Translations under genes and position numbers: made by a program
Origin: Isoetes taiwanensis
Lineage: Eukaryota > Streptophyta > Lycopodiopsida > Isoetales > Isoetaceae
Assembly: GCA_021234155.1 (NCBI GenBank)
Contig: JAJEKV010000087.1
Coordinates: forward strand, 3,529,242-3,593,241
Direction: 5' to 3'
DNA length: 64,000 nucleotides
In this document: piece by piece, positions 11,140 through 22,264 of the stretch
How the letters are laid out: each line of letters starts with the position of its first letter
Numbering within the stretch: position 1 is the first letter of the stretch
The notes under the pieces: model-generated
Told to the model about the DNA's origin: nothing
Database searches by the model: none
Seen by the model: only the letters and a program-made list of their open reading frames with translations

Positions 11140-13000
11140 AAGATGGTGTACAGGGAAGGCCGAACACAAATAAGAAAGGGGAGCCTATCGGAAGGACGAC
11201 TGCGACATCAAGATTAGACATAAGAATTGCCAAGAGGGCTATGCAACAACCAATGGGCATCATGGCCCTTATAAAATTGATGACATTAGGGGAGGAACAC
11301 CTCCTAGTCAAGGATATTCTTCAAGTGCCATATTGTCTCGAAGAACGACCCCACATCGATGACTAATGTCACAGCTACACCACCAACAAGTACACTTCAT
11401 CGACTTATGATATCAAGAGTCCTAAAGGATGAGACTGGACATACCTCCGAGGAAGGGCAACTATCGCAGATATACAGGACATAGTAGTATCAGATCTAGA
11501 TTCCAAGCAGACATGCTTTGACTAAGGAGGTATTACAAGCCAGCAAGGGTGGGCTCCTCAGGAATAGGCATATGGCGAGACTGCAACAAATTTCTTCCTC
11601 ATCAGCCCCAATACTTCAGAGCGCCTACATCAACCTCGGCAGCACCATCGCAAGCTCATGATGATCTTCGATCTTCCACCTCAGAGATTGGAGGTCAAAC
11701 ACCATCAAGAAGAGGCATCATGGGGGACCAAATACCAGCATTATTAATTGATCAGTCAAGATTAGTCCCTGCAGATGGATGCACATAAACTTCTCTCAGC
11801 AAGAGAAGTTGCACAGTTAGAAGTGGTAAAGCACTCGACATTGTCTTCAGCCTTATAACAGCAGCATGTGGCCAGCAGGACGAAAAATAGAATCGACAAG
11901 GTCAACACAACAATATCAATTCAGGAGTTAGAAGAATCATCCTCGAATCTCGTAACCTCCAAGGCAGATGAGCGACATGAAAGATTCTAGAATGTGAAGA
12001 ACATTACCTCCAAGCCTTTGGGATGCGACACCGAGCCTTGTGCCGCCACTACATCAGCAAGGCCACTAAGAGGAATAATATTAATGAAGGTAGTCAGCAT
12101 CAACATTAAGGACGAGCAGAGTCAGAATATGTTCGACAAAAGAAGCAGGGCACACGAATGATTATACAGCAACTCCAAGGAGACCAGATTCTTTTCAACA
12201 AATTATGGATCATCGCCTTGCTACTCCAACGACTAATGACTACACCAGCTCAAAGCAAGTAGAGGGAGGACCTATCAGATAGTTGAGTTTCTTAGAATTA
12301 TGGGTGATAACATCCATGATGGGATTGGGACGAAATTTCGAGTAGATTTTTTTTGTCTTTTCTTTTAGAAAGATGGACCCAAGAATGGAGCAAAGCTTCA
12401 AGTATTGGGAAGAAAATGTATGGAGTACAATAATTGTATACATTGCTGGCAGATATCCAACATATTGGAACCTCTTCATGAACTTGATCACCTCGCTAAG
12501 AAGGATTCAATAATAGGATAACCGTCGACCATGTATATGACGAGTACTTCCGCAGCATAAGGAATAATCCGACCAAATGAAGGGAAGCAATCTAATAAGT
12601 CCGGCCAACTTCTTAGATGGCATCAACTCAAAGGTGGGACTATTTCAAGAGGGCAATAAGTAAGAAAGGGGAGATCCTAGAGTATAGATTAGATCTAAAA
12701 CAAGAATAATTTTCTAATCATATAGTTTCTATGTGTGCCCAAAAGTAATGTCATGCCGACTAAGGATTTATGTAAGTAGTTCTTTAACTTGTAATTTTGC
12801 ACCTTCTAGATGGCGGACATCCTTAAGAGCAAGATTCTTAAGTCTAAATCTAGGCCAATAGTTAAGGCAAGGCCGAGTAATTAGCAGCACCAACGGAACA
12901 AGAGTCAAGTTCGACATCAACCTTAAGCGAAGCAAAGTAGAGCATCGGCACCAACTTATGTACATTGGCAGCTATGACCTCAGATAGACATGCAATATTA
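11140..13000 (+). pseudogene. Degenerate gag and pre-gag region of element 1
   Basis: Near 11235 the plus strand reads MQQPMGIMALIKLM..GEE, which aligns with PPMGITGLTQVIADGEE in the minus-strand region 53260-53330 of element 2; the underlying nucleotides (CCAATGGGCATCA..) also match. This identifies 11.14-11.4 kb as the counterpart of element 2's pre-gag frame. The gag that should follow is too decayed to delimit. Stops occur in all frames. Confidence 0.5.
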
Positions 13001-13260
13001 AAGCCGGCTAAGGCAATAATTTATTATCATAAGCAAGAGATATTTATCCCAGCACTAAAGGGCAAGTACCTTAGAATTTAAGTTGAGGAAGTAATTTCAA
13101 CCGTGCAACGCATTCAGTAAAGCAATTACTTAAGTACATCATGAAGAATGAGGTCGTACATAACCTACAAGTTGTCAACCCCGACTACAAGAATAAGAAG
13201 GAACATGCTACTTCGAAACAGTCGCCTCGGCCAATTTCTAAGTTAATCAAGAAGTCCCAT

Positions 13261-13870
13261 GATATACCTCCAGATGAAATTTGAGAGCTTTTGCTCTATA
13301 GAAGCATAGAGTCTGAAATCACTCTTGCACCGGAGGCAGAGCCGATCAGCAAGGCTCTTTATAGGAGCAGCACTTCCAAGCTAGCAGAGCTCAAGAAGCA
13401 GTTGTAGGAGTTGATCGACTTGGGGATCCTTTCGGCCAAGATGGAAGTCTAAAGATGTATATCAACCATGGGAAGCTCAGCAAGTAAACGACATAATGGA
13501 TCAGCCCCAAGAAGCAGGATTCTTCTACAAAATTGACTTAAGCTCGGGCAATCAGCAAATAAGGATGAAGGGGGAAGATAATTATAAGACTCCTTCAGAA
13601 CTTGGTATGGGCACTATCATTTCACAGTAATGCCCTTGAGTCTATGGAATGCTCCACCAACTTGTATGCATTTGAGGACGACATCTTCGAAGATTCCTTG
13701 GATGGTTTCTTCATCAATCTCTCTTCAACGACATCGCGATCTACAGCAAATCAATGGAAGAGCATGCAGCCGTAGAGATGTTAAGACATCGCCACTCATT
13801 GGCAAGCTTTTGAAGCAGCAATTTGTAATGCCATCTCCACTTCGGCAAGCGAATTCGGCAAGAAGATAGA
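13261..13870 (+). pseudogene. Element 1 reverse transcriptase remnant
   Basis: ITLAPEAEPISKALYRSS followed by KLAELKKQL and ELIDLGIL marks the N-terminal RT region (compare [17 protein letters not shown] in element 2). Around 13530-13600 a KIDLSSG..QIRMK-like stretch follows, then PLSLWNAPPTCMH near 13635, the counterpart of the conserved MPFGLTNAP block. The order and spacing fit a Ty3/gypsy RT; many stops and frameshifts. Confidence 0.75.
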
Positions 13871-14029
13871 AGAAGCCATCTACCCCAATATGGAGTTCAA
13901 GCACATAATGGGCTAGTCTTTGCAAGAGTGCAAGGACGGATTAAGAAAGAGAAACCTTCAAATATTTTAAAAAGGAAGGTAATATCTAATAGCAAAGAAC
14001 AATTATGCGTACCCAAAGTATAAGAAGTA

Positions 14030-14170
14030 AGAACAATCTTCCATGACACGCATAATAGCCCTATTTCCGGCCATGCAAAATTTATAAAGGCCTACTTCAA
14101 GATTAGAAGTAGCTACGTCTGGTCGGGTATGAAGAAGCAGATAATCAAATATATCCAAGAATGTCAGTGG
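14030..14170 (+). pseudogene. Element 1 integrase zinc-binding domain remnant
   Basis: IFHDTHNSPISGHAKFIKAY and WSGMKKQIIKYIQEC are read in one plus-strand frame. This matches the H2C2 integrase domain (H..H..C..C) and the equivalent of element 2 (LHDTHNSPIAGHLGFMKTYF). Confidence 0.8.
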
Positions 14171-14869
14171 AGCCAGTAGACAAGGGCGGAACAATTTCGA
14201 ATTCCATGAGTTTGGAACCTTGGGCGGTGCCAGACGCCAAGTGAGAAGTCTTCAACATGGTTTTCATAGTGGGCCTTCCAGGGACAACAAGAAGCTTGAA
14301 GCCTTGATGGTTGTGGTATATAGCTTATCAAAAGGGCACATACTTGCCATGCCACACCATAGACACCACACCGCTTTGGATCTAGCCGTGTGGTCTACTT
14401 AAGAGTTCTTTTAGGCTGCATGGAATGCACAGGTCGATCATCACCAAAAGAGATCCGAAGTTCTTTAGCGACGTTTAGCAAGACTTCTTCAACACGAGCT
14501 GCACCAACTTGTTGATAAGTTTTGCTTATCAATTGCAGTCAAATCGGCAAAGGGACCGCACCAACACAATTTTGAAGAGCACGTTGAGAAACTATGATTG
14601 GAACAAGTAATCCAAATGTGCCGAGTACATCCACCTGGTCAATTACGTACAATAATATGAAGCAAGAGTCATCGAAGATGTCTCCTCCATGATCAGTTAC
14701 AGTTACCAATGCTTGACCCTAGTCATGTGGCATAATCTAGTGCCCAAGATGGAAGTTTCTCAACAACAACAGCATATATGCAGTAGCTTTTGGTAGAAGT
14801 GTGAGAATATCTTCAACAGCATGGGCACATCTGAAGAGTTTAGCAGATAGACATAAAACTCCTCGAGAG

Positions 14870-15341
14870 TTGTTTTGTTGTGGCAGATAAAGTTGGCTCA
14901 AGTAAAGGTTAAGCAAGGGAAGCTTCGCATCGGCAATTGTAAGAAGCTCGCCCCTAGGTGGGCCGGTCCGTTCAGGATCTTGGAGAAGAGTGGGCTCTCA
15001 AGCCTACAAGTTGGATCTCTTGGCCCACCTTAAGGTCTTCCATGTGAGTTTATTCAAAAAGGCACGATCCTAACCTTGATGAGGTTTTGGATACTCTAAC
15101 TTTGTTGGAAATGACGGAGGATCAAGTTGAAATTGTGCCTGAATTGCTTCTTGATAAGTCATTCAAGAGGACTAGGTGGTCTCAATTCCTCCAGTATTTG
15201 ATCAAGTGGAAGCACTTGCCCGTGGAAGACGTGACATGGGTATTGAAGCAGGATTTGGAGAAGCAATACCCAGAGTTTAGGAAGGAGTTTGATGGGCGAG
15301 TCGTCTCCGATTTGATCGACGCCGACTTGCCAGGAGGTTAG
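14870..15341 (+). pseudogene. Element 1 integrase C-terminus with chromodomain
   Basis: Frames around 14890-15060 encode the integrase C-terminal region (KVKQGKLRIGN, KLAPRWAGPF). From 15087 an uninterrupted frame reads TLTLLEMTEDQVEIVPE, then FLQYLIKWKHLPVEDVTW and ends DLPGG at stop 15339-15341. The YLIKWKHLP..D.TW pattern is a chromodomain. In chromoviruses this module sits at the integrase C-terminus and is thought to guide integration through histone H3 methyl marks. The 84-residue end is nearly identical to that of element 2. Confidence 0.88.
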
Positions 15342-16190
15342 CTTAGTATGTTTCTTAGTTAGCCTTAAGTTCTGGCTCATGTATTCTAGTTAGTAGAGTG
15401 CATGTGCCAGAATATTGGAACGTGTGGGCGATGATGGGATACGCCTTTAAGGCATTCTCTAGGCCAACACGCACCAAGAGGTGCGCATGACCATTAGGGT
15501 CATGTGAGTGAGGAATGAGGCATGGTGGGCGATGATGGGACATCGATCGGATGCTCTCTATGCAGCGATGCGGGAACGCACACACGGCCATAGGAGGGTC
15601 ATGGTGAAGGTTAAAGTGATCATCTTGGCGATGATGGGATCGCGGAGACGTTCCTAGCTTAAAACCCTTGGGGCATGATGCACTGAGGTGTACTCGATCT
15701 GGGGGATCGTATACAAGGTAGCACTTGATCATGGGCGATGATAGGATCATCTTAAATGGTCCTTAAGCTCAAATCCTTATGGGGCCATGATCGAGTGCAA
15801 GGTAGTAGGGTAACCTTGAGCTAGTAGTTCGGCTCAAGGAGGTTAGTAAGGGGGGTGGTCCACTAAAACCACAAATTTATTAATTAAACTAACGTAATGT
15901 GCTCCTTGTGCAGGCAAGTAAGAGGTGGGCATCGAGGAGGGGCGCATTACGAGAGGATAGGGGGAGCCATAATTTAGATTATAAACCCTAATAACTCTTA
16001 TAGTAATATTTCCTAATTATTATAAGAAGTAACTTGTTAAGGTTATAAGTACAAATATAGCCTAAATTTTGACAATTAACTTTTAATAGGAAGTTGACCG
16101 TTTAAATTGAATTAAAGAGTATGTTATGTTGTTTTGCAGGCATAAGGTAGGTTAGTCACCTTAGCGCAATGCTGAGGACAGCATTGTCCT
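15342..16190 (+). other. 3' untranslated region of element 1
   Basis: About 850 bp between the chromodomain stop and the polypurine tract. It contains a repeated short motif 'GCGATGATGGGA' (about 15429, 15530, 15631, 15735), also present in the equivalent 3' region of element 2. No coding. Confidence 0.7.
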
Positions 16191-16203
16191 AAGGGGGGGA
16201 GAA
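16191..16203 (+). other. Polypurine tract of element 1
   Basis: AAGGGGGGGAGAA directly before the 3' LTR; plus-strand primer for reverse transcription. Confidence 0.92.
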
Positions 16204-17840
16204 TGTGACATTCCAGGGGAATATACGCTATGAATACGTATATTCCTGGACCCGTCACCATACAAGTCTACATATATAGCCTTGTATACCATAGATTGTG
16301 GCACTAGGGGGCATGACTAAGTTATTCATATAACTTAGCCAACCTTAGGTTAAGACCATCTTCCACGTGGCCTTAACCTATTGGGCACCTGCCACACGGA
16401 CTTACCCTATTGGAGCCACGTGGCATAACATGTGAACCCTAACCTATAAAGGCCTAAACCCTAACCCTAGGCCTCTTTTCTGGCTCCAACAGTCTGGGAA
16501 CCTTCTTCGCGCTCGAAACTCCGTTTCGAGAACCGTCTGCTGTGGCACAGCATAGCATGGCAGCCTCAAGAGTGTGAGCGCATCAGCAGGAGTCGGAGCT
16601 ACCTCGAACACTTCGAAGATCATGGAGACACCCGGGTTTGGAGGGAGTGCTTCAGGAGCAGGTATGTAGAGTAGTAGTCATAGTAGTTCACCTGGAATTA
16701 GCATTCCAGATGAGTTAGTATCTTGTATCTAGGGTAGAGCCATCCTAGAACCCTCATACATCATCTTGAACCCTAATCAAGGAACCCTAACTGTAAGTTA
16801 GATTTGTATGATTAGGTTAAGATGTTCTTATGATTATTCTCATGATGTGATGATTATATGATGATGGTTGATCATGTTTGCTCCTCTTGTATTGGGAAGG
16901 GGGGTAGAGACCTAGAGCCATATGTAGTATGCTCCTAGATTAGATCCCTTAGTTCCTATTAGTTGCGGCCTGTGCATAGGAACCCACCGGGCTATGGAGG
17001 CTATGATGTGACTCCAACGGGGCTAGAGGCAATGCGGAGGGAGGATCCCTGCCGAGTGGGGGCTACGGGGGATCCCATAGTCGGCTAGGCTTATGGTCGG
17101 TCACTTCGTGTGGGCCGAGCATGGGTCTGACACCTCCTGGGGCGATGGTGTCGCCTTGCCTTTCAAGAGTTGCAAGTGTCAGCTTGGCTCTTGTTTTGGG
17201 GGGTTCAGTCGGGTATGAATCGTGTGTCGCCACGATTCTCTAGCCGCCCGAGGAGCCTCTAGACCCCGGGAAGGGGAGATGCAACCCTTCCTGCCTCGAC
17301 GGACCAGGGAGATGCAGCCTAGAGTAGTCCCGATGGGTGATGCCATGGGATCACGTATCCGGAAGGCTAGAGTCATGCCAGAGCCTGATTGAGCCCATCT
17401 GCAAAGTATGCACAGGAGGGGCGGATGGAGTGGTCAACCCTAGCCATTGTCTTATGCCAGCCCTCGCCATTGTTATGACTCGGTCTGCTCTATCTTGAGG
17501 CCTAGCCAGTCAGTCATCCTCCTTATGAGTCGGAGCCATGGGTAGGAGCTCTTATGTTTTATGGTTTATGATTATCTTCTTTGCTCATATGGATATGTGA
17601 TGGACTACCCTTCGAGGTAGTATGTTGTATTGTTATTGCTAGTTCTGACGTTGTTTATGCTTCCGCTGTGATAGGAGCCCATAGGGGAAGGGCGCGCAAG
17701 ACACCTTCGTGTCCCCTGCCCGCACTAGGATTCTCTCAGAGTGCGGGTTAGACGGAGGGCCCATGCGGTTGACGGACCGGATGGGGGATTTCCTGCCGAG
17801 TGTACGGCCGGGCGCCGTATATTTAGCAGGGAGCGTCACA
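16204..17840 (+). repeat. 3' LTR of element 1
   Basis: TGTGACATTCC to GGGAGCGTCACA, 1637 bp; close to the 5' LTR with clustered small differences (for example about 16515-16540 and 17680-17760). Confidence 0.95.
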
Positions 17841-20813
17841 GATAGACATACAGAAGACAGAGCATAAGTCAATGCCAGAGGGGAGCTACTACTCGAGATA
17901 TGTTCGACTACAGGGGTCATTATAGCCAATGGAGTACAGAGGTGGAAGGGTCAGGGAAGTACACGGGCAAGAATGCACACGGGAGAAGTATAGTGGATTA
18001 TGTGATAATGAATGACACAGCAACGGAGATAGTATCGGGGTTCATGCTCCTAGAATAGCCGATCGGGAAAAGGGAGAGTCATAGACCCATACAGTTGACA
18101 CTTACGGGGAATGAACACACCTCGAGTGACAGACAACAAGAAACAGAGGAAGCTAACGGGAAACTGAAAATACAGTTTCAAGAGAAGCATGTAGATGTAT
18201 TTATACAGTAGATCAAAGAAGAGATGGGAAAATGGAACTGGGGGGACACACAGGGCAGACGAAAATGGGGATAGGCTTAATGATATAACAGTGAAAGTAG
18301 CAACGGAAGTTTTCGGAAAGAGAAGAAGAAAAAGGGGGAATGATGCATTCAAAGCCTCGAGTTGGTACGACGATGAGTGTAGAGAACAGAAAAGAAAGGT
18401 TAGCGAGCAGAGAGGGAGAGAGGCATACCAAATCGAAAAAGCGGTGTATTTGAAGATGCTGAAGGCAAAAAGAAACAAAAACTTGGTACAGCACCAATGG
18501 GGACTGGCTAAACTTCTGAAAAAGCAACCCCAGAAATTCTGGAAAGGATTTAAAGGGAAAGGACAAGGGAATCAGAAAAATGGTAGCACGCAAGACGATA
18601 TTGGGGCAGACGGGTGGGAGAGATACCTGGAAAAACTGTATAAGACCGGAGCATCTCCAGCACCAATACCAGAGTTACAAGGGATGGACAAACCATGTTT
18701 TAGCATACAGGAAGTGATGATAGCACTAAATAGAATGGCCAATAACAAAGCCCCAGACCTATATGGGTTAACAGTGGAATTATTAAAATGTGCAGATACA
18801 GCGTTAGGGAAACAGGTGACAGATATATTCAACGGCATCATGCACACAGGACTTCCAGCCAGATGGGCGTATAACAGGGCGATACCCCTATACAAGGGAG
18901 GGAGCAGACAGGAACCTGGAAATTACAGAACCATAATGGTGAGTTCCATTTTTGCAAAATGGTTTGGAAAAGTTATAGACAATAAGCTGAAAATGGGCAG
19001 AGGTAGGGAACCGGAGAGCACAGGGACAGGCAGGGTTCATGCCGGAACACTCAACCACGGATCACCTAGTGACCCTCAGGATATTGGTAGAACAGAATAG
19101 AAACCAGGGGAAGAAAGTAATATGATGCTTTGTGGACTTTAAGGAAAGCTTTTGAGACAGTCTCGAGGGAAAAACTAATACAAAGGCTTATAGATATGCA
19201 AGCACCAAAGGATATGGTAGGGACAATTGCAAGACTGTACTATAATGTATATGCAAAAATGGAAGAAGAAGGGAAAGCAATAGATTGCGATACGGGAGTC
19301 AAGCAGGGATGCCCATTATCCCCCACACTGTTCGGAATATACATAGATGCATTACAAGATTTCATAGCAGAACAGCAAGGGGACAGAGACGCTCCCATAC
19401 TAGGGGACACCAAAGTACCCATCATGTTATATGCAGATGACATGAGCATGATGGCCACAAAAAACAAGGGAATGCACAGTTTCAAACCGTTGGAAAGCTT
19501 CAAAAAAAGACGGGGTTGACGGTTAATCTCGCAAAACCAAAATAGTCTTTTTGGTCACGGGGAATAGACAAAACCGTTCGGATATCCGGGAGCGAGTTAG
19601 AAGAATCAACCAATCTACGATATCGGGATCGACACACACCGGCGATGGGGAAATGTGCTAAAGGGGCAGATACAAGATTCCAAACAGCCATCAGGAGTTA
19701 CTACAATATGAAAAATTTCTGCAATAAAAGCAAATGCTATTTGTTCAGCGCAGTGGTCGCAACCACACAACTATATGGGGCAGAGGCCTGGGGACCGGGG
19801 CTAACAGAAAAGAAATGGGAGAAACAGGAAGGAATATTCAGGCAATGGCATAAACAGGAATTCAAGTTGAGAACGAATACACCACAAACAACCATAGTAT
19901 ATGAGATGGGGCAGAAACCAATGGAAGTAAGGGCGTGGGAAAAGACCATCAAATATCTCATAAGAAACAATGCAGGTGGGAAACCGAATAAGTTAGCGAA
20001 TATCGCGATCAGTGAATCAGCGAAAGCCCACATAATCGAGAGCAACGGATGGTTTAGGGATGTAGCATTGTAGACAAGAAAAATGGGGATGAATCTGAGC
20101 GACCTGATAAGTGAAGGAGAATGGAATGATGAATGGGCAAACAAAGCTACGCAAGCTTGGCTGCAAAAACACACAGGGCCCAAGACAATTTGGCTTCTGA
20201 CGGTATTCAACCCAGAACAGCAGATAGGACAACAGATGTATCAGGATAATTTACTAGGAAAAGCTAGGAAGGATACCCTAGCAAGATTTAGAATGGGAAG
20301 CCATGACCTGAGAATTGAAAAAGACAGATGGCGGAGAATAGAGAAAGATGATCGGATATACAGAATCTGTGATAGAGGGGAAGTGGAAGATGAAAATCAT
20401 ATGCTAAATGAATGTCCAATATATGAAAACATCAGGAACAAGTACATAAATGTAAGATGGGGTCAGCCTGTACACACCATGATGGCAAGGACGGCAACAA
20501 TGAGGGATCTGGCAGACGCAATACGGGAAATGACGGCAAGGCACCGGGAAGTACATAAAGAAAAAGGGCTTCTGTTATGAACCGCCTGAGAGGCGCACCA
20601 TACCTGCCCAGAAATGCTCAGCTCAAAGCTGATTGATAACGACGCATCCGTGCACGGCCTTGAAGCCGATCCAAAGCGGGGTGCCGGTATTAATAGAGAA
20701 AAGTGAAGCCTTCAGAAAAGGCTACAATATAAACCAGCGTGATGTGCTAGTAGCGCCCATCAGGGAGCTCGCCCATGCTACATAAGTCCGCGGGCCTCAG
20801 GGCACAAGGGACA
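17841..20813 (+). mobile_element. LINE-C, 3' segment (RT and finger), downstream of element 1
   Basis: Resumes after the GATAG duplication. It includes the end of the endonuclease, the RT, a C-terminal finger and a 3' UTR that ends in a small hairpin (20794-20803), a 9-nt spacer and ACAATAATC running into a TATC microsatellite. Confidence 0.92.
18195..20580 (+). pseudogene. LINE-C ORF2: reverse transcriptase and C-terminal CCHC-like region
   Basis: 18195-19100 is open (301 codons). It contains the pre-RT region and the first RT blocks, KAPDLYGLTVELLKC, AIPLYKGG and PGNYRTIMVSSIFAKWFGK. After a frameshift, 19130-19519 carries GVKQGCPLSPTLFGIYIDAL and YADDMSMMA (YADD at 19430-19441). 19645-20073 and 20083-20580 hold the thumb/connection and the C-terminal region with ICDRGEVEDENHMLNEC, a finger with one cysteine changed relative to the CxxC of other copies. 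About three frameshifts separate otherwise long frames, so the copy is relatively young or the breaks are sequencing errors. Stop at 20578. Confidence 0.9.
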
Positions 20814-20954
<141 letters not shown>

Positions 20955-21363
20955 TCATCTTCATGTAATTTAAACAAAAGGACACTATGCTCAATATCTA
21001 ACCATCACTAAAAGCTTTTTTTTTGAATTAAATACAAAATTTAGGGCAGCATAGATACTTGCCACCACTCGTAGTTCAAGTCATCGCAGCAGGTGATTAT
21101 AATATAACACCAGCTTCTCAACTCAAAACAGACCATGAATCTGTATGATGAATTCTATTTACAATATAAAAACAACTGACCACAAATTGTCGTGAATATA
21201 GTACAATGGGTAGATTGAAATATAGTACAATGGGTAGATACAACTTGCCAGTTATCCAATGCTAGAGAACCAGCAAGCAGTAGCACTCTTACAATTAGCT
21301 CAGACGTCTATATTGGTAGAGTAACCACTGCAGGATCAAACTTATTTCTTGATGAATGCAATG
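20955..21363 (-). other. Probable formin 3' untranslated region / intergenic
   Basis: No coding. It lies directly downstream (minus strand) of the formin stop. A 28-bp local duplication around 'AATATAGTACAATGGGTAGA' occurs at about 21195 and 21222. Confidence 0.45.
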
Positions 21364-22264
21364 TCAAATCTTTACAAAATCTTTATATGCTTTCTCAAGC
21401 ATGACAAGGATATCTTTAACAGTCCCAAAGATTTGAAATGAAGCTCTCTCACCCCTGGGAGCACTGCCATTGAAATAGATAGTGAGTTTGTTAACGACTG
21501 CCAAAACGGTTTGCATATCACCTCCAACGCGTTCAATATTTTCTTCCTCACTCTCTACAAACTGCATCATGGACTCGTAAAATGTGTCTTTCACCGAAGG
21601 CAAACTTTGCTTTTGGATGGGAATGTGTTTCTGCATCATCCTTTAGCTTTTTCTTCACAGATGATTTTAGTGCATCACAGTCCAAGCCTGCGGCCTTTTG
21701 AACACTTGCAAGCTCTGAAGTCATATCAGATATCACTTGCACACCAAGGTGCTTTAGCTCATCTGGCACACTTCTCGACGGCTCCTTTCCAGCAGGAGAG
21801 CTTGGCTCTGCCAACTTACCTATATGTACACATTCTGCTCCAACAATTTCCTGAACAACAAAATGAAGTAAAGTAAATTTTCCATCATTCCTCTTTACAT
21901 CTCCAAACTTCAGAAGTGCATTCAGCTTGAATGCTTCAACACTACCACGAAAGGTACCCATGTTCATCCTGTTACTAGTTTTGAGAACTGCTTGTAATAG
22001 TTTCTTGAAAGATCGACTGCCTCTTAATTCAATACATGCCACCTATATAGAGCACAACAAACGCATGTTTTATTCAGCTTTATATTACATGCTTAGAAAC
22101 AAATCTCACAACCTACCTGGATTATGGCCAAAGAATTCTTAATTTGGTGTATTTCCTCACTAAAAGAAGCTCGGTACCGTAGGTCTCTAAGGCGGCAGAA
22201 AGCAGATGGAATTTCCAGAATAGAAAGTAGGAACTGCTCTGCTTGCCCAAGTTCATGGGCCCTT
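21364..22264 (-). pseudogene. Formin FH2 domain, 3' part of gene (two exons, one frameshift)
   Basis: Formins nucleate and elongate actin filaments through the FH2 domain; plant formins end in FH2. Two exons are visible. The upstream exon, about 22264-22117, reads LGQAEQFLLSILEIPSAFC and ends in a GTAGGT donor. The last exon, 22042-21364, starts after a TATATAG acceptor and reads ELRGSRSFKKLLQAVLKT, NRMNMGTFRG, KFTLLHFVVQEIV and, near the end, FYESMMQFVESEEENIERV. These are conserved FH2 blocks (GSRxFxKLLxAVLKTGNRMN, LLHFVVQEI). A one-base frameshift near 21640 separates the first part from the C-terminal part, which ends at TCA 21364-21366. N-terminal exons are not found; they may lie beyond LINE-D or be lost. 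Pseudogene or an assembly indel are both possible. Confidence 0.85.

Larger units (their letters stand above)
7324..17840 (+). mobile_element. Chromovirus element 1 (Ty3/gypsy LTR retrotransposon), degenerate pol
   Basis: Complete architecture: 5' LTR, initiator tRNA-Met primer site, internal region, polypurine tract, 3' LTR and a 5-bp target duplication, inserted in LINE-C. Recognisable coding is restricted to short fragments of RT, integrase and a C-terminal chromodomain. The leader region between primer site and gag is disrupted by local duplications and a SINE-like insert. The LTR ends (TGTGAC...GTCACA) and much of the LTR are shared with element 2, so the two are one family. The H3-like frame of element 2 is not visible here. 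Confidence 0.95.
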
